64,000 nucleotides of DNA, taken from assembly GCA_033782935.1 (NCBI GenBank), contig JAWQEG010000508.1, positions 429,501 through 493,500 of the forward strand, given 5' to 3'. Below are positions 12,994 through 23,435 of the stretch, one piece after another (the stretch's first letter is position 1; every line of letters starts with the position of its first letter). Both the position numbers and the translations under genes were made by a program. A model generated the notes under the pieces. The model was not told where the DNA came from, did not search any database, and saw only the letters and a program-made list of their open reading frames with translations. The DNA is from Petrolisthes cinctipes. Lineage: Eukaryota; Arthropoda; Malacostraca; Decapoda; Porcellanidae.

Positions 12994-13485
12994 GCATGTT
13001 TTTAGCCTATATTTTGAAAAAAAACCAAGCACTGTACAGATTGCTTCTGGGACCCCAAAATATTGAATTTTCGGGTGTTTCGAGCCTGAATTTGAGATAT
13101 AAACGGGTACAGAAGATACATGCACATATTGACTTTGGGCACCAAAAATATCGATTTTCAGCATGTTTTGGGCCTGAATTTTGAAAATACTCTAACACGG
13201 AGTAGGCATGTACAGATCGCTTCTGGGACCCCAAAATATCGAATTTTCGGGTGTTTAGGGCCAGAATTTGAGATATAAACGGGTACAGAAGATGCATGCA
13301 CATATCGACTTTTGGGCACCTAAAAGATCGATTTTCAGTATGTTTTTGGCCTGTATTTTGAAAATACTCTAACACGGAGTAGGCATGTACAGATACCTTC
13401 TGGGACCTCTAAATATCGAATTTTCGGGTGTTTTGGGACTGAATTTGAGATATCGATTTTTTGGCACCTAAAATGTCGATTTTTA
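12994..13485. repeat. 492-bp trimer with a private A8 variant in A
   Basis: The dyad region GAAAATATTCTAGCAC reads GAAAAAAAACCAAGCAC (about 13016-13032), one base longer and with several changes clustered together. The counterparts at 9005, 16628 and 20618 have the normal sequence, so this change is private to the copy. It could be a real mutation patch or a consensus error. Confidence 0.75.
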
Positions 13486-14810
13486 GCATGTTTTTAGCCT
13501 ATATTTTGAAAATATTCAAGCACTGAGTAGGCATGTACAGATTGCTTCTGGGACCCCAAAATATTGAATTTTGGGGTGTTTTGAGCCTGAATTTGAGATA
13601 TAAACGGGTACAGAAGATACATGCACATATTGACTTTGGGCATCTAAAATATCGATTTTCAGCATGTTTTGGGCCTGTATTTTGAAAATACTCTAACACT
13701 GAGTAGGCATGTACAGATTGCTTCTGGGACCCCAAAATATTGAATTTTCGGGTGTTTTGAGCCTGAATTTGAGATATAAACGGGTACTGAAGATGCATGC
13801 ACATATCGACTTTTGTGCACCTAAAAGATCGATTTTCAGTATGTTTTGAGCATGTATTTTGAAAATACTCTAACACGGAGTAGGCATGTACAGATCGCTT
13901 CTGGGACCCCTAAATATCGAATTTTCGGGTGTTTTGGGACTGAATTTGAGATACCGTCTTTTTGGCACCTAAAAGATCGATTTTTAGCATGTTTTTAGCC
14001 TATATTTTGAAAATATTCTAGCACTGAGTAGGCATGTACAGATTGCTTCTGGGACCCCAAAACATTGAATTTTCGGGTGTTTTGAGCCTGAATTTGAGAT
14101 ATAAACGGGTACAGAAGATACATGCACATATTGACTTTGGGCACCGAAAATATCGATTTTCAGCATGTTTTGGGCCTGAATTTTGAAAATACTCAAACAC
14201 GGAGTAGGCATGTACAGATCGCTTCTGAGACCCCAAAATAACGAATTTTCGGGTGTTTAGGGCCAGAAATTGAGATATAAACGGGTACAGAAGATGCATG
14301 CACATATCGACTTTTGGGCACCTAAAAGATCGATTTTCAGTATGTTTTTGGCCTGTATTTTGAAAATACTCTAACACGGAGTAAGCATGTACAGATACCT
14401 TCTGGGACCTCTAAATATCGAATTTTCGGGGGTTTGGGACTGCATTTGAGATATCGATTTTTTGGCACCTAAAATGTCGATTTTTAGCATGTTTTTAGCC
14501 TATATTTTGAAAATATTCTAGCACTGTGTAGGCATGTACAGATTGCTTCTGGGACCCCAAAATATTGAATTTTCGGGTGTTTTGAGCCTGAATTTGAGAT
14601 ATAAACGGGTACAGAAGATACATGCACATATTGACTTTGGGCAACTAAAATATCGATTTTCAGTATGTTTTGAGCATGTATTTTGAAAATACTCTAACAC
14701 GGAGTAGGCATGTACAGATCGCTTCTGGGACCCCTAAATATCGAATTTTCGGGTGTTTTGGGACTGAATTTGAGATATCGACTTTTTGGCACCTAAAAGA
14801 TCGATTTTTA

Positions 14811-15125
14811 GCATGTTTTTAGCCTATATTTTGAAAATATTCTAGCACTGTACAGATTGCTTCTGGGACCCCAAAATATTGAATTTTCGGGTGTTTTGAG
14901 CCTGAATTTGAGATATAAACGGGTACTGAAGATGCATGCACATATCGACTTTTGTGCACCTAAAAGATCGATTTTCAGTATTTTTTGAGCATGTATTTTG
15001 AAAATACTCTAACACGGAGTAGGCATGTACAGATCGCTTCTGGGACCCCTAAATATCGAATTTTCGGGTGTTTTGGGACTTAATTTGAGATATCGACTTT
15101 TTGGCACCTAAAAGATCGATTTTTA
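14811..15125. repeat. 315-bp dimer, related to 10999
   Basis: Same structure as the dimer at 10999: a 167-bp A/B hybrid with ACTGTACAG and CAGTATTTTTTGAGC, then a C monomer at 14978. Its expected counterpart 7,623 bp downstream (22434) is replaced by an ordinary trimer, so this dimer marks the right limit of the block 2/block 3 match. Confidence 0.85.
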
Positions 15126-15802
15126 GCATGTTTTAGCCTATATTTTGAAAATATTCTAGCCCTGAGTAGGCATGTACAGATTGCTTCTGGGACCCCAAAA
15201 TATTGAATTTTCGGGTGTTTTGAGCCTGAATTTGAAATATAAACGGGTACAGAAGATACATGCACATATTGACTTTGGGCATCAAAAATATCGATTTTCT
15301 GCATGTTTTGGGCATGTATTTTGAAAATACTCTAACACTGAGTAGGCATGTACAGATTGCTTCTGGGACCCCAAAATATTGAATTTTCGGGTGTTTTGAG
15401 CCTGAATTTGAGATATAAACGGGTACTGAAGATGCATGCACATATCGACTTTTGTGCACCTAAAAGATCGATTTTCAGTATGTTTTGAGCATGTATTTTG
15501 AAAATACTCTAACACGGAGTAGGCATGTACAGATCGCTTCTGGGACCCCAAAATATCGAATTTTCGGGTGTTTAGGGCCAGAATTTGAGATATAAACGGG
15601 TACAGAAGATGCATGCACATATCGACTTTTGGGCACCTAAAAGATCGATTTTCAGTATGTTTTTGGCCTGTATTTTGAAAATACTCTAACACGGAGTAAG
15701 CATGTACAGATACCTTCTGGGACCTCTAAATATCGAATTTTCGGGTGTTTTGGGACTGAATTTGAGATATCGATTTTTTGGCACCTAAAATGTCGATTTT
15801 TA
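15126..15802. repeat. 677-bp tetramer A-B-B-C
   Basis: Monomer starts are 15126 (A, 175 bp; one T lost from the CATGTTTTTAG run), 15301 (B), 15478 (B) and 15655 (C). It ends block 2. Confidence 0.88.
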
Positions 15803-18800
15803 GCATGTTTTTAGCCTATATTTTGAAAATATTCTAGCAATGTGTAGGCATGTACAGATTGCTTCTGGGACCCCAAAATATTGAATTTTCGGGTGTTTTG
15901 AGCCTGAATTTGAGATATAAACGGGTACAGAAGATACATGCACATATTGACTTTGGGCACCTAAGAGATCGATTTTCAGTATGTTTTTGGCCTGTATTTT
16001 GAAAATACTCTAACACGGAGTAGGCATGTACAGATACCTTCTGGGACCTCTAAATATCGAATTTTCGGGTGTTTTGGGACTGAATTTGAGATATCGATTT
16101 TTTGGCACCTAAAATGTCGATTTTTAGCATGTTTTTAGCCTATATTTTGAAAATATTCTAGCACTGTGTAGGCATGTACAGATTGCTTCTGGGACCCCAA
16201 AATATTGAATTTTCGGGTGTTTTGAGCCTGAATTTGAGATATAAACGGGTACAGAAGATACATGCACATATTGACTTTGGGCATCTAAAATATCGATTTT
16301 CAGCATGTTTTGGGCCTGTATTTTGAAAATACTCTAACACTGAGTAGGCATGTACAGATTGCTTCTGGGACCCCAAAATATTGAATTTTCGGGTGTTTTG
16401 AGCCTGAATTTGAGATATAAACGGGTACTGAAGATGCATGCACATATCGACTTTTGTACACCTAAAAGATCGATTTTCAGTATGTTATGAGCATGTATTT
16501 TGAAAATACTCTAACACGGAGTGTACATGTACAGATCGCTTCTGGGACCCCTAAATATCGAATTTTCGGGTGTTTTGGGACTGAATTTGAGATATCGACT
16601 TTTTGGCACCTAAAAGATCGGTTTTTAGCATGTTTTTAGCCTATATTTTGAAAATATTCTAGCACTGTACAGATTGCTTCTGGGACCCCAAAATATTGAA
16701 TTTTCGGGTGTTTCGAGCCTGAATTTGAGATATAAACGGGTACAGAAGATACATGCACATATTGACTTTGGGCACCAAAAATATCGATTTTCAGCATGTT
16801 TTGGGCCTGAATTTTGAAAATACTCTAACACGGAGTAGGCATGTACAGATCGCTTCTGGGACCCCAAAATATCGAATTTTCGGGTGTTTAGGGCCAGAAT
16901 TTGAGATATAAACGGGTACAGAAGATGCATGCACATATCGACTTTTGGGCACCTAAAAGATCGATTTTCAGTATGTTTTTGGCCTGTATTTTGAAAATAC
17001 TCTAACACGGAGTAGGCATGTACAGATACCTTCTGGGACCTCTAAATATCGAATTTTCGGGTGTTTTGGGACTGAATTTGAGATATCGATTTTTTGGCAC
17101 CTAAAATGTCGATTTTTAGCATGTTTTTAGCCTATATTTTGAAAATATTCAAGCACTGATTAGGCATGTACAGATTGCTTCTGGGACCCCAAAATATTGA
17201 ATTTTGGGGTGTTTTGAGCCTGAATTTGAGATATAAACGGGTACAGAAGATACATGCACATATTGACTTTGGGCATCTAAAATATCGATTTTCAGCATGT
17301 TTTGGGCCTGTATTTTGAAAATACTCTAACACTGAGTAGGCATGTACAGATTGCTTCTGGGACCCCAAAATATTGAATTTTCGGGTGTTTTGAGCCTGAA
17401 TTTGAGATATAAACGGGTACTGAAGATGCATGCACATATCGACTTTTGTGCACCTAAAAGATCGATTTTCAGTATGTTTTGAGCATGTATTTTGAAAATA
17501 CTCTAACACGGAGTAGGCATGTACAGATCGCTTCTGGGACCCCTAAATATCGAATTTTCGGGTGTTTTGGGACTGAATTTGAGATACCGACTTTTTGGCA
17601 CCTAAAAGATCGATTTTTAGCATGTTTTTAGCCTATATTTTGAAAATATTCTAGCACTGAGTAGGCATGTACAGATTGCTTCTGGGACCCCAAAACATTG
17701 AATTTTCGGGTGTTTTGAGCCTGAATTTGAGATATAAACGGGTACAGAAGATACATGCACATATTGACTTTGGGCACCGAAAATATCGATTTTCAGCATG
17801 TTTTGGGCCTGAATTTTGAAAATACTCAAACACGGAGTAGGCATGTACAGATCGCTTCTGAGACCCCAAAATAACGAATTTTCGGGTGTTTAGGGCCAGA
17901 AATTGAGATATAAACGGGTACAGAAGATGCATGCACATATCGACTTTTGGGCACCTAAAAGATCGATTTTCAGTATGTTTTTGGCCTGTATTTTGAAAAA
18001 ACTCTAACACGGAGTAAGCATGTACAGATCGCTTCTGTTACCCCTAAATATCGAATTTTCGGGTGTTTTGGGACTGAATTTGAGATATCGACTTTTTGGC
18101 ACCTAAAAGATCGATTTTTAGCATGTTTTTAGCCTATATTTTGAAAATATTCTAGCACTGAGTAGGCATGTACAGATTGCTTCTGGGACCCCAAAATATT
18201 GAATTTTCGGGTGTTTTGAGCCTGAATTAGAGATATAAACGGGTACAGAAGATACATGCACATATTGACTTTGGGCATCTAAAATATCGATTTTCAGCAT
18301 GTTTTGGGCCTGTATTTTGAAAGTACTCTAACACTGAGTAGGCATGTACAGATTGCTTCTGGGACCCCAAAATATTGAATTTTCGGGTGTTTTGAGCCTG
18401 AATTTGAGATATAAACGGGTACTGAAGATGCATGCACATATCGACTTTTGTGCACCTAAAAGATCGATTTTCAGTATGTTTTGAGCATGTATTTTGAAAA
18501 TACTCTATTACGGAGTAGGCATGTACAGATCGCTTCTGGGACCCCTAAATATCGAATTTTCGGGTGTTTTGGGACTGAATTTGAGATATCGACTTTTTGG
18601 CACCTAAAAGATCGATTTTTAGCATGTTTTTAGCCTATATTTTGAAAATATTCTAGCACTGTACAGATTGCTTCTGGGACCCCAAAATATTAAATTTTCG
18701 GGTGTTTTGAGCCTGAATTTGAGATATAAACGGGTACTGAAGATGCATGCACATATCGACTTTTGTGCACCTAAAAGATCGATTTTCAGTATTTTTTGAG

Positions 18801-21800
18801 CATGTATTTTGAAAATACTCTAACACGGAGTAGGAATGTACAGATCGCTTCTGGGACCCCAAAATATCGAATTTTCGGGTGTTTTGGGACTTAATTTGAG
18901 ATATCGACTTTTTGGCACCTAAAAGATCGATTTTTAGCATGTTTTTAGCCTATATTTTGAAAATATTCTAGCCCTGAGTAGGCATGTACAGATTGCTTCT
19001 GGGACCCCAAAATATTGAATTTTCGGGTGTTTTGAGCCTGAATTTGAAATATAAACGGGTACAGAAGATACATGCACATATTGACTTTGGGCATCTAAAA
19101 TATCGATTTTCTGCATGTTTTGGGCATGTATTTTGAAAATACTCTAACACTGAGTAGGCATGTACAGATTGCTTCTGGGACCCCAAAATATTGAATTTTC
19201 GGGTGTTTTGAGCCTGAATTTGAGATATAAACGGGTACTGAAGATGCATGCACATATCGACTTTTGTGCACCTAAATGATCGATTTTCAGTATGTTTTGA
19301 GCATGTATTTTGAAAATACTCTAACACGGAGTAGGCATGTACAGATCGCTTCTGGGACCCCAAAATATCGAATTTTCGGGTGTTTAGGGCCAGAATTTGA
19401 GATATAAACGGGTACAGAAGATGCATGCACATATCGACTTTTGGGCACCTAAAAGATCGATTTTCAGTATGTTTTTGGCCTGTATTTTGAAAATACTCTA
19501 ACACGGAGTAAGCATGTACAGATACCTTCTGGGACCCCAAAATATCGAATTTTCGGGTGTTTAGGGCCAGAATTTGAGATATAAACGGGTACAGAAGATG
19601 CATGCACATATCGACTTTTGGGCACCTAAAAGATCGATTTTCAGTATGTTTTTGGCCTGTATTTTGAAAATACTCTAACACGGAGTAAGCATGTACAGAT
19701 ACCTTCTGGGACCTCTAAATATCGAATTTTCGGGTGTTTTGGGACTGAATTTGAGATATCGATTTTTTGGCACCTAAAATGTCGATTTTTAGCATGTTTT
19801 TAGCCTATATTTTGAAAATATTCTAGCAATGTGTAGGCATGTACAGATTGCTTCTGGGACCCCAAAATATTGAATTTTCGGGTGTTTTGAGCCTGAATTT
19901 GAGATATAAACGGGTACAGAAGATACATGCACATATCGACTTTTGGGCACCTAAAAGATCGATTTTCAGTATGTTTTTGGCCTGTATTTTGAAAATACTC
20001 TAACACGGAGTAAGCATGTACAGATACCTTCTGGGACCTCTAAATATCGAATTTTCGGGTGTTTTGGGACTGAATTTGAGATATCGATTTTTTGGCACCT
20101 AAAATGTCGATTTTTAGCATGTTTTTAGCCTATATTTTGAAAATATTCTAGCAATGTGTAGGCATGTACAGATTGCTTCTGGGACCCCAAAATATTGAAT
20201 TTTCGGGTGTTTTGAGCCTGAATTTGAGATATAAACGGGTACAGAAGATACATGCACATATTGACTTTGGGCATCTAAAATATCGATTTTCAGCATGTTT
20301 TGGGCCTGTATTTTGAAAATACTCTAACACTGAGTAGGCATGTACAGATTGCTTCTGGGACCCCAAAATATTGAATTTTCGGGTGTTTTGAGCCTGAATT
20401 TGAGATATAAACGGGTACTGAAGATGCATGCACATATCGACTTTTGTGCACCTAAAAGATCGATTTTCAGTATGTTATGAGCATGTATTTTGAAAATACT
20501 CTAACACGGAGTGTACATGTACAGATCGCTTCTGGGACCCCTAAATATCGAATTTTCGGGTGTTTTAGGACTGAATTTGAGATATCGACTTTTTGGCACC
20601 TAAAAGATCGGTTTTTAGCATGTTTTTAGCCTATATTTTGAAAATATTCTAGCACTGTACAGATTGCTTCTGGGACCCCAAAATATTGAATTTTCGGGTG
20701 TTTCGAGCCTGAATTTGAGATATAAACGGGTACAGAAGATACATGCACATATTGACTTTGGGCACCAAAAATATCGATTTTCAGCATGTTTTGGGCCTGA
20801 ATTTTGAAAATACTCTAACACGGAGTAGGCATGTACAGATCGCTTCTGGGACCCCAAAATATCGAATTTTCGGGTGTTTAGGGCCAGAATTTGAGATATA
20901 AACGGGTACAGAAGATGCATGCACATATCGACTTTTGGGCACCTAAAAGATCGATTTTCAGTATGTTTTTGGCCTGTATTTTGAAAATACTCTAACACGG
21001 AGTAGGCATGTACAGATACCTTCTGGGACCTCTAAATATCGAATTTTCGGGTGTTTTGGGACTGAATTTGAGATATCGATTTTTTGGCACCTAAAATGTC
21101 GATTTTTAGCATGTTTTTAGCCTATATTTTGAAAATATTCAAGCACTGAGTAGGCATGTACAGATTGCTTCTGGGACCCCAAAATATTGAATTTTGGGGT
21201 GTTTTGAGCCTGAATTTGAGATATAAACGGGTACAGAAGATACATGCACATATTGACTTTGGGCATCTAAAATATCGATTTTCAGCATGTTTTGGGCCTG
21301 TATTTTGAAAATACTCTAACACTGAGTAGGCATGTACAGATTGCTTCTGGGACCCCAAAATATTGAATTTTCGGGTGTTTTGAGCCTGAATTTGAGATAT
21401 AAACGGGTACTGAAGATGCATGCACATATCGACTTTTGTGCACCTAAAAGATCGATTTTCAGTATGTTTTGAGCATGTATTTTGAAAATACTCTAACACG
21501 GAGTAGGCATGTACAGATCGCTTCTGGGACCCCTAAATATCGAATTTTCGGGTGTTTTGGGACTGAATTTGAGATACCGACTTTTTGGCACCTAAAAGAT
21601 CGATTTTTAGCATGTTTTTAGCCTATATTTTGAAAATATTCTAGCACTGAGTAGGCATGTACAGATTGCTTCTGGGACCCCAAAACATTGAATTTTCGGG
21701 TGTTTTGAGCCTGAATTTGAGATATAAACGGGTACAGAAGATACATGCACATATTGACTTTGGGCACCGAAAATATCGATTTTCAGCATGTTTTGGGCCT

Positions 21801-22433
21801 GAATTTTGAAAATACTCAAACACGGAGTAGGCATGTACAGATCGCTTCTGAGACCCCAAAATAACGAATTTTCGGGTGTTTAGGGCCAGAAATTGAGATA
21901 TAAACGGGTACAGAAGATGCATGCACATATCGACTTTTGGGCACCTAAAAGATCGATTTTCAGTATGTTTTTGGCCTGTATTTTGAAAATACTCTAACAC
22001 GGAGTAAGCATGTACAGATACCTTCTGGGACCTCTAAATATCGAATTTTCGGGGGTTTGGGACTGCATTTGAGATATCGATTTTTTGGCACCTAAAATGT
22101 CGATTTTTAGCATGTTTTTAGCCTATATTTTGAAAATATTCTAGCACTGTGTAGGCATGTACAGATTGCTTCTGGGACCCCAAAATATTGAATTTTCGGG
22201 TGTTTTGAGCCTGAATTTGAGATATAAACGGGTACAGAAGATACATGCACATATTGACTTTGGGCAACTAAAATATCGATTTTCAGTATGTTTTGAGCAT
22301 GTATTTTGAAAATACTCTAACACGGAGTAGGCATGTACAGATCGCTTCTGGGACCCCTAAATATCGAATTTTCGGGTGTTTTGGGACTGAATTTGAGATA
22401 TCGACTTTTTGGCACCTAAAAGATCGATTTTTA
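15803..22433. repeat. Super-repeat block 3, truncated copy of block 2
   Basis: Unit starts (size): 15803 (324), 16127 (501), 16628 (491), 17119, 17620, 18121 (501 each), 18622 (315), 18937 (855), 19792 (325), 20117 (501), 20618 (491), 21109 (501), 21610 (500), 22110 (324). It follows block 2 unit for unit. The match stops at 22434: the counterpart 14811 has the 10-bp deletion (ACTGTACAG), while 22434 has the intact ACTGAGTAGGC form. The copy therefore lacks the counterparts of the dimer at 14811 and the tetramer at 15126. Confidence 0.9.
18937..19791. repeat. 855-bp pentamer A-B-B-B-C, copy of 11314
   Basis: It matches the pentamer at 11314 exactly 7,623 bp downstream and also carries a 237-codon minus-strand open frame (18968-19681). 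A few point differences separate the copies, for example TTTGGCCTGTATTTT here against TTTGGCCTTTATTTT in the first copy, and AAATGATCG against AAAAGATCG. Confidence 0.92.
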
Positions 22434-22934
22434 GCATGTTTTTAGCCTATATTTTGAAAATATTCTAGCACTGAGTAGGCATGTACAGATTGCTTCTGGG
22501 ACCCCAAAATATTGAATTTTCGGGTGTTTTGAGCCTGAATTTGAGATATAAACGGGTACAGAAGATACATGCACATATTGACTTTGGGCACCAAAAATAT
22601 CGATTTTCAGCATGTTTTGGGCCTGAATTTTGAAAATACTCTAACACGGAGTAGGCATGTACAGATCGCTTCTGGGACCCCAAAATATCGAATTTTCGGG
22701 TGTTTAGGGCCTGAATTTGAGATATAAACGGGTACAGAAGATGCATGCACATATCGACTTTTGGGCACCTAAGAGATCGATTTTCAGTATGTTTTTGGCC
22801 TGTATTTTGAAAATACTCTAACACGGAGTAGGCATGTACAGATACCTTCTGGGACCTCTAAATATCGAATTTTCGGGTGTTTTGGGACTGAATTTGAGAT
22901 ATCGATTTTTTGGCACCTAAAATGTCGATTTTTA

Positions 22935-23110
22935 GCATGTTTTTAGCCTATATTTTGAAAATATTCTAGCACTGTGTAGGCATGTACAGATTGCTTCTGG
23001 GACCCCAAAATATTGAATTTTCGGGTGTTTTGAGCCTGAATTTGAGATATAAACGGGTACAGAAGATACATGCACATATTGACTTTGGGCATCTAAAATA
23101 TCGATTTTCA
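22935..23110. repeat. Reference A monomer (176 bp)
   Basis: Head GCATGTTTTTAGCCTATATT, then the dyad ATATTTT-G-AAAATAT (22950-22964), then CTAGCACTG, GATTGCTTC, ATTGAATTTTCGG and ATACATGCACATATTGAC. A carries TG where B2 and C carry CG at several positions. Because 176 is not a multiple of three, the reading frame shifts across each A monomer. Confidence 0.88.
22950..22964. other. 15-bp dyad in A, ATATTTT-G-AAAATAT
   Basis: Seven-base arms around a single G form a perfect dyad in most A monomers. The B and C versions are GTATTTT-G-AAAATAC, so the outermost pair changes from A:T to G:C in both arms together. Exceptions are the GAAATTATTC forms near 29097, 29598, 30099, 31927, 35877 and 53528, and a few other single-base variants. 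Confidence 0.85.
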
Positions 23111-23287
23111 GCATGTTTTGGGCCTGTATTTTGAAAATACTCTAACACTGAGTAGGCATGTACAGATTGCTTCTGGGACCCCAAAATATTGAATTTTCGG
23201 GTGTTTTGAGCCTGAATTTGAGATATAAACGGGTACTGAAGATGCATGCACATATCGACTTTTGTGCACCTAAAAGATCGATTTTCA
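23111..23287. repeat. Reference B monomer (177 bp)
   Basis: Head GCATGTTTTGGGCCTG, then the dyad GTATTTT-G-AAAATAC (23126-23140) and the 8-bp palindrome TGCATGCA (23243-23250). The type I form also has the inverted repeat TGCACA-10 bp-TGTGCA (23247-23268). It is the only class whose length is a multiple of three (59 codons). Confidence 0.88.
23243..23268. other. TGCATGCA palindrome overlapping a TGCACA/TGTGCA hairpin in type I B
   Basis: TGCATGCA at 23243-23250 is present in nearly all B monomers. In type I B monomers the following TGTGCA (23263-23268) pairs with TGCACA (23247-23252) over a 10-bp loop. In type II B monomers the second arm reads TGGGCA and the hairpin is lost, though the palindrome remains. 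Confidence 0.75.
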
Positions 23288-23435
23288 GTATGTTTTGAGC
23301 ATGTATTTTGAAAATACTCTAACACGGAGTAGGCATGCACAGATCGCTTCTGGGACCCCTAAATATCGAATTTTCGGGTGTTTTGGGACTGAATTTGAGA
23401 TATCGACTTTTTGGCACCTAAAAGATCGATTTTTA
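23288..23435. repeat. Reference C monomer (148 bp, 29-bp deletion form)
   Basis: The segment that runs from GAGATAT through AAACGGGTAC and TGCATGCA to CACATATCG in A and B is collapsed to GAGATATCG. This removes 29 bp between two ATAT copies and also removes the AAACGGGT motif and the TGCATGCA palindrome. The dyad GTATTTT-G-AAAATAC is kept (23303-23317). Confidence 0.9.

Larger units (their letters stand above)
8180..15802. repeat. Super-repeat block 2 (7,623 bp)
   Basis: Unit starts (size): 8180 (324), 8504 (501), 9005 (491), 9496, 9997, 10498 (501 each), 10999 (315), 11314 (855), then 12169 (324), 12493 (501), 12994 (492), 13486 (501), 13987 (500), 14487 (324), 14811 (315), 15126 (677). 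It is followed by block 3 at an offset of 7,623, with the same order of odd-sized units and shared private variants: TCTGTTACCCC at 10411 and 18034, CTCTATTACGG near 10880 and 18503, GGGACTTAATTTG near 11266 and 18889, and CGGGGGTTTGG near 14427 and 22050. Confidence 0.9.
12169..15802. repeat. Second half of block 2, 3,634-bp sub-block ending in a tetramer
   Basis: It opens like 8180 (dimer, palindrome trimer, short-A trimer) but ends differently: a 500-bp trimer with a CGGGGGTTTGG deletion variant, two dimers (14487 and 14811) and a 677-bp tetramer at 15126. The same second-half layout reappears from 19792 up to 22433, so sub-blocks alternate as long form, short form, long form, short form. 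Confidence 0.85.
22935..23435. repeat. Reference 501-bp trimer, type I
   Basis: A 22935-23110, B 23111-23287, C 23288-23435. Type I diagnostics: A ends in GGGCATCTAAAATATCG; B has ACACTGAGTAGG, GATTGCTTC, GTACTGAAGATGC and TTTTGTGCACC; C begins TTTTGAGCATG and has GATCGCTTCTGGGACCCC and GATATCGACTTTTT. This copy has one private change (GGCATGCACAG) in C. Confidence 0.9.

Noticed and set aside
23288..23340. TATA-like and AT-rich motifs as promoters
   Set aside because: Motifs such as GAGATATAAACGG occur in nearly every A and B monomer and have no associated gene, so promoter calls would be unsupported.
22935..23435. CENP-B box
   Set aside because: The known core NTTCGNNNNANNCGGGN needs seven bases between TTCG and CGGG. 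The nearest match, ATCGAATTTTCGGG, has six and starts with A instead of T. The other CGGG (TAAACGGGT) has no TTCG upstream. At most a degenerate resemblance.
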